NCBI GenBank assembly: GCA_937890655.1
Contig: CALADT010000235.1
Location: 1-7,398, forward strand
Source: an uncultured Mucispirillum sp.
GTDB lineage: Bacteria; Chrysiogenota; Deferribacteres; Deferribacterales; Mucispirillaceae
DNA: 7,398 nt
Direction: 5' to 3'
A program made the translations under genes and the position numbers. This document shows positions 1 through 5,819 of this stretch, one piece after another. Under the pieces are notes generated by a model. The model was not told the DNA's origin and ran no database searches. It saw only the letters and a list, made by a program, of their open reading frames with translations. Within the stretch, counting starts at the first letter, position 1. Every line of letters starts with the position of its first letter.

Positions 1-7
1 AATAATA

Positions 8-37
8 TTGCATAAAAGAAAATACTTGATTTATACT
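8..37 (+). promoter_or_regulatory. Candidate sigma-70-type promoter for the ATPase-lipoprotein unit
   Basis: A TTGCAT hexamer at 8-13 and a TATACT hexamer at 32-37 are 18 nt apart, upstream of the first coding region. The -10 box matches the consensus at 5 of 6 positions, but the -35 box matches at only 3 of 6. In such AT-rich DNA, chance matches are common, so this is only a candidate. A start near position 44 would give a leader of about 25 nt containing the AGGAAA at 55-60. Confidence 0.25.
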
Positions 38-70
38 TTAAATTTATATAAAGTAGGAAAATAGAGTATA

Positions 71-1309
71 ATGAGTAAATGTGTATATTTGCAATCAAAT
101 TGCTTTTTGGGGTATTTGTTGAGATTATTACAAAGAACAGTAACAGATTATATTAAAAATATAGTAGACGAAAAAGACCATATAGTAATATGTGGCTTAC
201 AAGCAGTAGGTAAATTAACCAGTATAGAAAATATTAAACCTAATATAAACCATATATCACTAGATAATATAAAAACGCTTCTTTTAGCACATAACAATAA
301 AAAAGATTTTTTTGAAGATAATAAACCACCTTTAATATTAAGTAGTGTAGAGCAGTTGGAAAGCGTTGTAGAAGAAGTGGCAAAGATTAATAATAAAGTA
401 ATATTATTATCTAGTAGAAATATATATAATCATAAAAAATATAAGAAATATTATAATAATTTTATGAAAATAAATTTATATGGGCTTTCCATATATGAGC
501 TTGCTAATATGGGTCATATGCAAAAGCCGTTTATTCCTAGTAGCAGGCCGTCATGTATTATTAGTAAAAAAAGTTCTGCCTTTACTTTTAAACAAATATG
601 GAAAGGTTTTTTTCCGGAAATATGCAGGGAAGAAAAAGATGATATATGGGATGAAAAAATAAGCAAAATTATAGAAAACATAATACAAAAAGATATAATA
701 GAATGTATTAATTTTAGTAATAAAATAGTTTTTTATAAATTTTTAGAAATGCTTATGACATATATAGGTAAAGAGATTAATGTAAAAGAGATTGCTGAAA
801 AACTATCAATAGCACCAAATACAATAAAAAGTTGGCTTTTTTTACTAGAAGAAATTAATTTTATATATTTATTACAACCATATTATATGGATAATAGTAG
901 AAGATATATCAAGGCACCAAAACTTTATGTAACAGATACATCACTTGCTTCATGGCTTCTTTCTTTAAAAAGTGGTGTGGAAATAGAAAATAGTATTTAT
1001 AAAGATATGTTTTTTGAAAATTTTGTAGTAATGGAAATAATAAAAAGCTACAAACATAACGGTAAAGATAATAAGTTTTACCATTATAGAGATAATTTAA
1101 AAATAAAAATAGATTTATTAATTGAGGATGATGAATGTTTTTACCCTATTAATATTAAAAACACGATAAATGTAGATGAAAGTATGGTAAAATCATTTGA
1201 AAAAGCAAAATTACATAAAAATTTAGGTTATGGTGGTTTAATCTGTTTAGTAGATATGTATAAAACATTAAATACTAAGGCATCTGCCATATCCATATGG
1301 GAAATATAA
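71..1309 (+). CDS. AAA-type ATPase / DUF4143 family protein with degenerate active sites
   Basis: This 412-aa protein has the full domain order of the ATP-binding AAA/DUF4143 family: an N-terminal P-loop domain, a winged helix, and a C-terminal PD-(D/E)XK-like fold. Seen in sequence: a P-loop-like CGLQAVGKLT (41-50), where family members usually have GPRQVGKTT; PLILSSVEQ (87-95), where the Walker B LDEVQ is expected; a GLSIYELA segment (138-145); IWKGFFPEI (176-184); a helix-turn-helix stretch (about 236-262); KLYVTDTSLASWLL (284-297); and YRDNLKIKIDLLIE (339-352) followed by YPINIKNT (358-365). The Walker B acidic pair is replaced by Ser-Ser, the Thr/Ser after the P-loop Lys is Leu, and the nuclease-like Glu in I-E-x-K is Asn361. 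It is intact in frame, so it may be kept for a non-catalytic role. The ATG at 71 follows AGGAAA (55-60). The family-like part begins near residue 20, so TTG codons at 116 or 119 are possible alternative starts. It is probably cotranscribed with the lipoprotein gene. Confidence 0.8.
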   Translation: MSKCVYLQSNCFLGYLLRLLQRTVTDYIKNIVDEKDHIVICGLQAVGKLTSIENIKPNINHISLDNIKTLLLAHNNKKDFFEDNKPPLILSSVEQLESVVEEVAKINNKVILLSSRNIYNHKKYKKYYNNFMKINLYGLSIYELANMGHMQKPFIPSSRPSCIISKKSSAFTFKQIWKGFFPEICREEKDDIWDEKISKIIENIIQKDIIECINFSNKIVFYKFLEMLMTYIGKEINVKEIAEKLSIAPNTIKSWLFLLEEINFIYLLQPYYMDNSRRYIKAPKLYVTDTSLASWLLSLKSGVEIENSIYKDMFFENFVVMEIIKSYKHNGKDNKFYHYRDNLKIKIDLLIEDDECFYPINIKNTINVDESMVKSFEKAKLHKNLGYGGLICLVDMYKTLNTKASAISIWEI

Positions 1310-1319
1310 GAGGTAGTAT

Positions 1320-1847
1320 ATGAAAAAGTATTTATTATTATTTAGTTTTATAATGTTATTAGGTTGTGCAAATACAAATCATGCTATGGATAAAAGTATA
1401 AAAGAAACAAAAAAAGTAGCATATAACGATGTAAATAAGCATATGCAAAGTAAAAATATAAATTACCAGCAAAAAGTAGCACCCAAACCACAAGCTAATA
1501 TAGAATATGTGGGCTCAAATAGTAAAAGCACTATATCATATAATGTTAATAAAAATTTATTAATTTATAATATAAACGCCATATCAAGAAGAACAACATA
1601 TAGGTTAAGTGGTTTAGCAGGGCTTATTAATATTAACGGAGTAGAATATTATACAAACTTTAATGAAAAAAATATAAAAACATTAGGTTGTATATATGAT
1701 GCTGGCACAAGAAATATAGTAGTAAATTCTAATAAACGATGTAGAGTGGAAATGGTTATCCATATTGATGATATGCCTAATGTATCAAATATAAAGTCAG
1801 TGGAATATATTTCAGATTTAGGCACATTCCCTTTAAAAAGAAATTAA
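1320..1847 (+). CDS. Small lipoprotein of unknown function
   Basis: The 175-aa product starts with a Lys-Lys n-region and a hydrophobic core, then a lipobox LLGC at residues 13-16. Signal peptidase II would be expected to leave a 160-residue mature protein lipidated at Cys16. Residue 17 is Ala, not Asp, which in enteric-type Lol sorting would favour the outer membrane; that is inference. Residues 20-65 are polar and Lys/Asn-rich, like a flexible tether. The rest (about 66-175) looks like a beta-rich domain with two further cysteines (124 and 141) that could form a disulfide. I do not recognise the family. The start is supported by AAGAGG at 1308-1313, overlapping the TAA of the upstream ATPase gene. 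The 10-nt gap indicates a single transcript with that gene. Confidence 0.8.
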   Translation: MKKYLLLFSFIMLLGCANTNHAMDKSIKETKKVAYNDVNKHMQSKNINYQQKVAPKPQANIEYVGSNSKSTISYNVNKNLLIYNINAISRRTTYRLSGLAGLININGVEYYTNFNEKNIKTLGCIYDAGTRNIVVNSNKRCRVEMVIHIDDMPNVSNIKSVEYISDLGTFPLKRN

Positions 1848-1947
1848 TAAAATATATGATTAAAATTAAAAAGTATTAACTTTATGAATTATATTAAATA
1901 AACTTAATCTATATAATATCATTCTATTGTAAAATAATATTCAATTC

Positions 1948-1985
1948 TATATACCTTATATTAAAGAGTATTATAAGGATATATA
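1948..1985. repeat. Imperfect inverted repeat (hairpin)
   Basis: CCTTATA (1954-1960) pairs with TATAAGG (1972-1978) around an 11-nt loop. The stem continues outward through A/T pairs (1948-1953 with 1980-1985) past a single bulged A at 1979. No T-tract follows, so it is not a canonical rho-independent terminator. It could still end the lipoprotein transcript or act as a protein-binding palindrome. Confidence 0.35.
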
Positions 1986-2018
1986 TATTGCTTTATAAAT
2001 AAAATGGAATTATGAAAA

Positions 2019-2048
2019 GATAAAAGCAGGATATAAGCCTACTTTATC
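2019..2048. repeat. Imperfect inverted repeat (hairpin)
   Basis: GATAAA (2019-2024) and AGG (2028-2030) can pair with TTTATC (2043-2048) and CCT (2038-2040), with a small internal asymmetry and a 7-nt loop. The following sequence has only scattered Ts. It may be a weak terminator for the upstream unit or a regulatory hairpin upstream of the flagellin promoters. Confidence 0.35.
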
Positions 2049-2211
2049 ATTTAGATATTTATGGTAAAAAATAACCAACAGGCAAAATATAATATATAAC
2101 TAATTAGTATAAATAATCATATAAATTATAATATTTACTATTATAAAAATAATAAATAATCATATTAATATTACTTATCACATAAAAGTAAAATATTTTT
2201 CAAAAAAATCC

Positions 2212-2239
2212 TAAAGTAATTTTATTAATTAGCCGATAA
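2212..2239 (+). promoter_or_regulatory. Sigma-28 (FliA) type promoter P1 of the flagellin operon
   Basis: TAAAGTAA at 2212-2219 and GCCGATAA at 2232-2239 are separated by 12 nt. The known FliA consensus is TAAAGTTT-N11-GCCGATAA, so the -10 element is a perfect match and the spacing is one nucleotide longer than ideal. Transcription would begin around 2246-2248, giving a leader of about 135 nt before the flagellin ATG. P1 is the upstream copy of a duplicated promoter (see P2). Confidence 0.75.
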
Positions 2240-2296
2240 CTAAAATATAAGCAAGGACGCTTAAAATATAATAAATACTTTTTAAGAAAATAATTC

Positions 2297-2323
2297 TAAA
2301 GTAATTATTAGTTTAGACGATAA
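2297..2323 (+). promoter_or_regulatory. Sigma-28 (FliA) type promoter P2 of the flagellin operon
   Basis: TAAAGTAA at 2297-2304 and GACGATAA at 2316-2323 are separated by exactly 11 nt, the preferred FliA spacing. The -10 element differs from consensus at one position. The start would lie around 2330, giving a leader of about 50 nt. P2 shares with P1 the -35 box (CTAAAGTAATT), the CGATAA core, and an AATATAAG block exactly 4 nt after the -10 element. Confidence 0.8.
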
Positions 2324-2369
2324 TAGCAATATAAGAAAGCTATTTAAGATGGACTCTATTGAACAAGTC

Positions 2370-2377
2370 AGGGAGGA
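2370..2377 (+). promoter_or_regulatory. Strong ribosome binding site that sets the flagellin start
   Basis: AGGGAGGA lies 4 nt before the ATG at 2382 and is close to an ideal Shine-Dalgarno sequence. An in-frame ATG at 2349 would add 11 charged residues, but it has no such site and precedes this one. The start at 2382 gives the expected flagellin N-terminus. Confidence 0.85.
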
Positions 2378-2381
2378 CGAG

Positions 2382-4733
2382 ATGTCAACAAATATGATTC
2401 AAAATATAAATCTGTTTTCATTAACACCGCAAATTAATTCCGGTAGGAATCAATCAGCGTTAAACCAGTCAATGACAAACCTTTCATCAGGTTTAAGAAT
2501 AAATACTTTTATGGATGACCCATCACGTATGTCAATCTCTGAAAAAATGAGAGGGTTCATTTTAGGGCTTCAAACTTCTTCAAGAAATGCTCAAGACGGT
2601 ATATCATATCTTCAAACAGCAGAAGGTGCAACTAACGAAATTAGCAGTATGCTCCAAAGAATGAGAGAGTTGGCAGTAGAAGGTTCTAATGGTATTTATT
2701 CTGCTAATGATAGGTTAGAAATTCAAAAAGAAATAGACCAATTAAAAGAGGAAATAGATAGAATTTCTGATACAACACAGTTTAATACTAAAAAATTGAT
2801 TAATGGAGAGTCAAGTGGTGCATGGAATAGTGGCAGTGAAAAAATAAGTGCAGTATTAAATGGCACAGTAGCAGACGGCAACTATGATATAAATGTAAAT
2901 GTTAAACCAGGGCAAAACCAAGTACAATCTACTCAAATATTCACTTTAAGAGAAGGGGAACTTGGTGCATATATTAACGAACAAGGCACAACAAATATAG
3001 GTAAAGTTAGTAACCCTGATAATATTCATGATACAGGTAACGGAAGTTATAAAGTAACTGTTCAAAACCCAACAGACGGTGGAGCCGTTGGCGACCCTAT
3101 GTCATCAACTATGACTTTTATGGAAAGCTACCAACAAGGTGATTCGAATGTTACATTTGGAGCAATCACAGCTGTTACTACAAATGAAAGTGGTTACTTT
3201 TTAGTAGAATTTACAGGGGATACAACAAGTGTTACAGCTAATGCAACATATAAAGTAAAATTTATATCAGCAGAAACAGGCGAAGAAGGTGCATGGCAGG
3301 AATTTAAAACAGTAGATGGTAAACTAGAAGGTGCTTATACTTCTGCTGGTTTTAATGTAAATTTTGAAATACCTATGCAAAACGGTTCTTCTAATGCAAA
3401 AGCTGGAGATAAATTCTTATTTTCAGTAAGTGATGCTAAAGGTGTAAATAATGGTGATGATTTACAAGCTAATGGTGGTGGTTCTATCCAAATAACACAA
3501 GAAAATGGTGCAAAAGGGCCAACTATTGTATATACAGAAGATAACTCTATAACAAAAGTTGATAACCAAGACGGTATATTAGAACATAATAATGTAACAG
3601 TTCATATGGTAACATTAGACCCAAAAACTGGTTATGTTCAACAAGGTGAAATGACTTTAGGGTTCCAAGAACAATCAGACGGTGCAACAAAATCAGGTGT
3701 TACAACTATTGATGTTCGTAAAGGTGGTCAGGCTGCTACATCTACAACAAAACTTTCAGAGCTTGCAAACTTTGTAGATGAAAACGGTGTAGAGCTTTTT
3801 GCACATACTCAAGAATTAACAGTTTATGGTAATAACTCTAAAGTAACAATTTACTTAGAAGGCGATGATACACTTGAAGATTTTGTAAACAAATTAACAC
3901 AAGCCGTTACAAAAGATTTAGGTATGGGTAGTGGTTTATCAGAAGTAGATAACAAACTTATGAGCTTTAACCAAGTTAAAGGGGAAGGTTTTGGAGTAGT
4001 TCCTGGAACAATGATTATACAATCAGCATTAACAGGAAAAGACGGCGAGTTATCTTTTACAGGTAACCAAAAATTAATAGACGCATTAGGTCTTGAAATT
4101 GTTCAAAAATCAGAACAAAACATACAAACTATTACTGCAAAAAACCAATACACAGGTGTAGTAGAAGGGGAAAGAGTTACTAGCAACTCAAGAGTAACAG
4201 ATGTTATTCCAGGGCTTGATTTAATTATTGATACAAGAACAGGTGTAGATGCTTTATGGAACGAAGCAACAGGTAAAGTAGAGTTTCAATCAAGTAACAG
4301 GCTTGAAAACCAAAACTTAAACCTACACATAGTAGACCAAAGAACAGAAATTCAAGTGGGGGTAGATAAAGGTGAAAAACTTGATGTATCACTTCCTGCA
4401 ATGAATACAAAAGCGTTAGGTATTGGTAATACAAATATTAATACTCAAGATGACGCACAAAAAGCTATTACAGAAATAGATTACGCATTAACAAAAGTTG
4501 TTTCTGCAAGAGCAAAAATGGGTGCACATATTAACAGGCTTGAAAGCACTATGAGCACACTTGAAACAGCTGAATATAACACAGTATCCAGCGAATCAAG
4601 AATAAGAGATGCTAATATTGCTAAAGAAACAACAGCAATGACTTCAGCACAAGTTGCTTTTCAGTCAAATATAGCATTACTTGCACAAGCAAACCAAGTT
4701 CCTGCAATAGCTATGCAGTTATTACAGGCTTAA
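2382..4733 (+). CDS. Flagellin, large multidomain filament protein
   Basis: This 783-aa filament subunit would be exported by the flagellar type III apparatus and polymerised outside the cell. The N-terminal D0/D1 region (about 1-142) is classical, with LNQSMTNLSSGLRIN (27-41), DDPSRMSISEKMRG (45-58), LQRMRELAVEGSNG (91-104) and the TTQFNTKKL end (131-139). The C-terminal D1/D0 coiled-coil region is about 689-783, ending in a hydrophobic LLQA. Between them lie about 540 variable residues, far more than in a 500-residue enteric flagellin. This part is Gly/Asn/Thr-rich and beta-type, and includes a NGTVADGNYDINV segment and a TTKLSEL...TIYLEGDDTLEDFVNKL stretch (about 455-520) that resembles the hook-IN type modules of other large flagellins. 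I see no cysteine. The gene is driven by two sigma-28 promoters, has a strong ribosome binding site, and is probably cotranscribed with the DUF2292 gene downstream. Assignment as flagellin is near certain; the allele name (fliC, flaA or other) cannot be told from sequence alone. Confidence 0.97.
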   Translation: MSTNMIQNINLFSLTPQINSGRNQSALNQSMTNLSSGLRINTFMDDPSRMSISEKMRGFILGLQTSSRNAQDGISYLQTAEGATNEISSMLQRMRELAVEGSNGIYSANDRLEIQKEIDQLKEEIDRISDTTQFNTKKLINGESSGAWNSGSEKISAVLNGTVADGNYDINVNVKPGQNQVQSTQIFTLREGELGAYINEQGTTNIGKVSNPDNIHDTGNGSYKVTVQNPTDGGAVGDPMSSTMTFMESYQQGDSNVTFGAITAVTTNESGYFLVEFTGDTTSVTANATYKVKFISAETGEEGAWQEFKTVDGKLEGAYTSAGFNVNFEIPMQNGSSNAKAGDKFLFSVSDAKGVNNGDDLQANGGGSIQITQENGAKGPTIVYTEDNSITKVDNQDGILEHNNVTVHMVTLDPKTGYVQQGEMTLGFQEQSDGATKSGVTTIDVRKGGQAATSTTKLSELANFVDENGVELFAHTQELTVYGNNSKVTIYLEGDDTLEDFVNKLTQAVTKDLGMGSGLSEVDNKLMSFNQVKGEGFGVVPGTMIIQSALTGKDGELSFTGNQKLIDALGLEIVQKSEQNIQTITAKNQYTGVVEGERVTSNSRVTDVIPGLDLIIDTRTGVDALWNEATGKVEFQSSNRLENQNLNLHIVDQRTEIQVGVDKGEKLDVSLPAMNTKALGIGNTNINTQDDAQKAITEIDYALTKVVSARAKMGAHINRLESTMSTLETAEYNTVSSESRIRDANIAKETTAMTSAQVAFQSNIALLAQANQVPAIAMQLLQA

Positions 4734-4796
4734 TGAAAGGAAGAAAAAAAAATAAAATAAATGATGCAACGAACATAGCACATGAGGAGAAGCATT

Positions 4797-4970
4797 ATGG
4801 CAGCGTTAAATCTTAACAAAAACGAACAAGTTGGCGGAAAATCTCAATTAACAAAACTCTATGAAATTATGAGAGAAACAATGGAACAAGGGTTTTATGG
4901 TTCTGTTGAAGTAAAATTTGAAGCAGGTAAAGTTACTATAATTAAAAAAACTGAATCAATTAAAATCTAG
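4797..4970 (+). CDS. DUF2292 (YezD-like) small protein
   Basis: This is a 57-aa soluble protein. Its core (about residues 19-57) is a short helix followed by YGSVEVKFEAGKVTIIKKTE, which fits the small DUF2292/YezD family: a Gly-Ser-Val strand, a D/A-G-K-V turn, and an I-x-K-T-E end. The family has no established biochemical role that I know of. An in-frame ATG at 4782 exists, but AGGAGA at 4785-4790 is ideally placed (6 nt) for the ATG at 4797, so I use the shorter form. The gene follows the flagellin stop by 63 nt with no hairpin between them, and a terminator follows. It is therefore most likely expressed with flagellin under sigma-28. A role in filament assembly or flagellin control is only inferred from this position. 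Confidence 0.75.
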   Translation: MAALNLNKNEQVGGKSQLTKLYEIMRETMEQGFYGSVEVKFEAGKVTIIKKTESIKI

Positions 4971-5062
4971 TAACTAAGTAAGTATAAAAAAGTATATTGG
5001 CGAAAGGATATTAAAAAATTAAATAAGACTATTAAGCTCATTAATAGATAAATGCTCAAAAT

Positions 5063-5100
5063 AAAAAATGCAGGTGTTAAGTTTTCTCCTGCATTTTTTT
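5063..5100 (+). terminator. Rho-independent terminator of the flagellin operon
   Basis: AAAAAATGCAGG (5063-5074) pairs perfectly with CCTGCATTTTTT (5088-5099) around a 13-nt loop and ends in a run of seven Ts (5094-5100). The matching A-run on the left arm means it could also stop transcription on the minus strand. It lies about 90 nt after the DUF2292 stop and closes the flagellin unit. Confidence 0.9.
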
Positions 5101-5389
5101 ATTATTTATACATAAAATTAAAATTAGGTTGTGGGGCATAAGTGATATTTTGTTAGCTGTAAGCAATAAGTATATATGTAAGAAATAATATATTATCCGT
5201 TATAAGTAGTAAATTATAAATAATAATAAGCTATAAATTATGAAATATAAGTTATAGATTAAGTTATGTAAGTAGGAAGATAATAATCAATAATATAACA
5301 TTAATTTACTTAATAAGTAAAAAAATAATTAAAAAATAAAATAAAAAGTGATGAAATTCAAAAGAATACAATAAAGAAATATCTTTTTT
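5101..5389. other. AT-rich intergenic region without recognised features
   Basis: I see no supported gene on either strand, only short frames and A/T-rich low-complexity sequence. One small palindrome (TTACTT-AAT-AAGTAA, 5306-5320) is present, but a match this short is expected by chance at this base composition. Confidence 0.55.
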
Positions 5390-5468
5390 GATAATGGACT
5401 CCCTGCCTGCTACAAGCTAAATTGGCGGTTGCTTATAAACGTAGGAGGCAGGGGATAATTCCATTGTC
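5390..5468. repeat. 79-nt GC-rich imperfect palindrome, candidate structured RNA or mobile hairpin element
   Basis: An outer stem GATAATGGA (5390-5398) pairs with TCCATTGTC (5460-5468), with one G-T wobble on the plus strand. After an asymmetric internal loop (2 and 6 nt), CCCTGCCT (5401-5408) pairs perfectly with AGGCAGGG (5446-5453). Then comes one G-G mismatch, then CTAC (5410-5413) with GTAG (5441-5444). An apical AAGC (5414-5417) can pair with GCTT (5431-5434). The arms are far more GC-rich than the surroundings. There is no T-tract on either side in either direction, so it is not a standard terminator. I do not recognise a known riboswitch, tRNA or attC core. On the plus strand it is followed by GGAAGGA and a five-codon frame (5481-5495); on the minus strand it lies 70 nt beyond the stop of the sigma-54-driven gene. 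Confidence 0.6.
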
Positions 5469-5537
5469 GGAAGGATATTATTATGTTATACGCATAAAAA
5501 AATTACATTACATAATAAATAGTTTGGCGGACATCCA

Positions 5538-5756
5538 TTATGCACTAGCCATATTAAGGCTTTGTAATCTTTCTAGCGCCTCTTTTGAAATAATCACTTT
5601 ATCCATACCCATAGAAGAATCTTCTGCTGTGGATTTTTTATCCACTTTTTCTCCACGAATAAGTTTGGATAATTCAGAAACATTTTTGTCATTTTTGCTA
5701 GCAGCAGTATAAGCTGCATATTGGTTAGAATTAGATATTAACACTGAATCTGTCAT
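5538..5756 (-). CDS. 72-aa protein of unknown function with a sigma-54 promoter
   Basis: The product is short, hydrophilic, free of cysteine and without a signal peptide or membrane segment. The N-terminal half has a Ser/Asn/Ala-rich QYAAYTAASKND stretch, the middle is charged (ELSKLIRGEKVDKK), and the end reads DKVIISKEALERLQSLN. That D-K-V-x-I-S-x-E-A pattern also occurs in flagellar proteins such as the N-terminal half of FlgM anti-sigma factors. The FlgM C-terminal sigma-binding helices are absent, so I do not call it FlgM. Two adjacent ATGs (5759 and 5756 on the minus strand) are possible starts. The AGGAG at 5768-5764 sits 7 nt from the second and 4 nt from the first, so I prefer the second. 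A longer frame upstream would run back through the ribosome binding site and promoter and is rejected. A flagellar role is inferred from the sigma-54 promoter and the nearby flagellin operon. Confidence 0.7.
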   Translation of the reverse strand: MTDSVLISNSNQYAAYTAASKNDKNVSELSKLIRGEKVDKKSTAEDSSMGMDKVIISKEALERLQSLNMASA

Positions 5757-5763
5757 CATAACG

Positions 5764-5770
5764 CTCCTTT
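5764..5770 (-). promoter_or_regulatory. Ribosome binding site of the 72-aa gene
   Basis: On the minus strand AAAGGAG occupies 5770-5764. It is well placed for the ATG at 5756 and rules out longer in-frame starts upstream. Confidence 0.75.
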
Positions 5771-5804
5771 GCCACTCCGCTATGGCTCTGTGTAAAACTA
5801 TATA

Positions 5805-5819
5805 GCAAACACCGTGCCA
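5805..5819 (-). promoter_or_regulatory. Sigma-54 (RpoN) promoter, -24/-12 type
   Basis: On the minus strand TGGCAC (5819-5814), a 5-nt spacer GGTGT, and TTGC (5808-5805) followed by T match the known RpoN consensus TGGCAC-N5-TTGC(A/T) at every position. Transcription would start near 5793, about 37 nt before the ATG at 5756, leaving room for the AGGAG. Sigma-54 promoters need an enhancer-binding activator. Its sites would be expected upstream, that is at higher coordinates, inside the start of the ABC-F gene. Confidence 0.85.

Larger units (their letters stand above)
1848..2210 (+). other. AT-rich intergenic spacer without genes
   Basis: No convincing coding sequence is visible on either strand: all frames are short and lack ribosome binding sites. 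It separates the lipoprotein gene from the flagellin promoters. Apart from the two imperfect hairpins annotated at 1948-1985 and 2019-2048, I see only low-complexity A/T runs. Confidence 0.6.

Noticed and set aside
2349..2381. Upstream in-frame ATG of the flagellin gene
   Set aside because: It would add MDSIEQVREDE before the canonical flagellin N-terminus. The strong AGGGAGGA lies after it and points to 2382.
5306..5320. Operator-like palindrome TTACTT-AAT-AAGTAA
   Set aside because: Six-base A/T-rich arms are expected by chance in this sequence, and no promoter or gene is positioned to use it.
5390..5468. Integron attC site, tRNA or known riboswitch
   Set aside because: No RYYYAAC/GTTRRRY core pair, no cloverleaf, and no conserved aptamer core that I recognise.
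5469..5537. Terminator for the minus-strand gene formed by the T-run at 5498-5504
   Set aside because: On the minus strand only a 4-bp A/T stem precedes the T-run, too weak to support a call.
5422..5712. Plus-strand open frame of 96 codons starting with TTG
   Set aside because: It begins inside the loop of the palindrome with no ribosome binding site. It mostly overlaps, antisense, the minus-strand 72-aa gene, which has a strong ribosome binding site and a sigma-54 promoter.
5538..5756. FlgM anti-sigma-28 factor
   Set aside because: The D-K-V-x-I-S-x-E-A pattern resembles part of FlgM, but here it sits at the C-terminus and the sigma-binding helices are missing.
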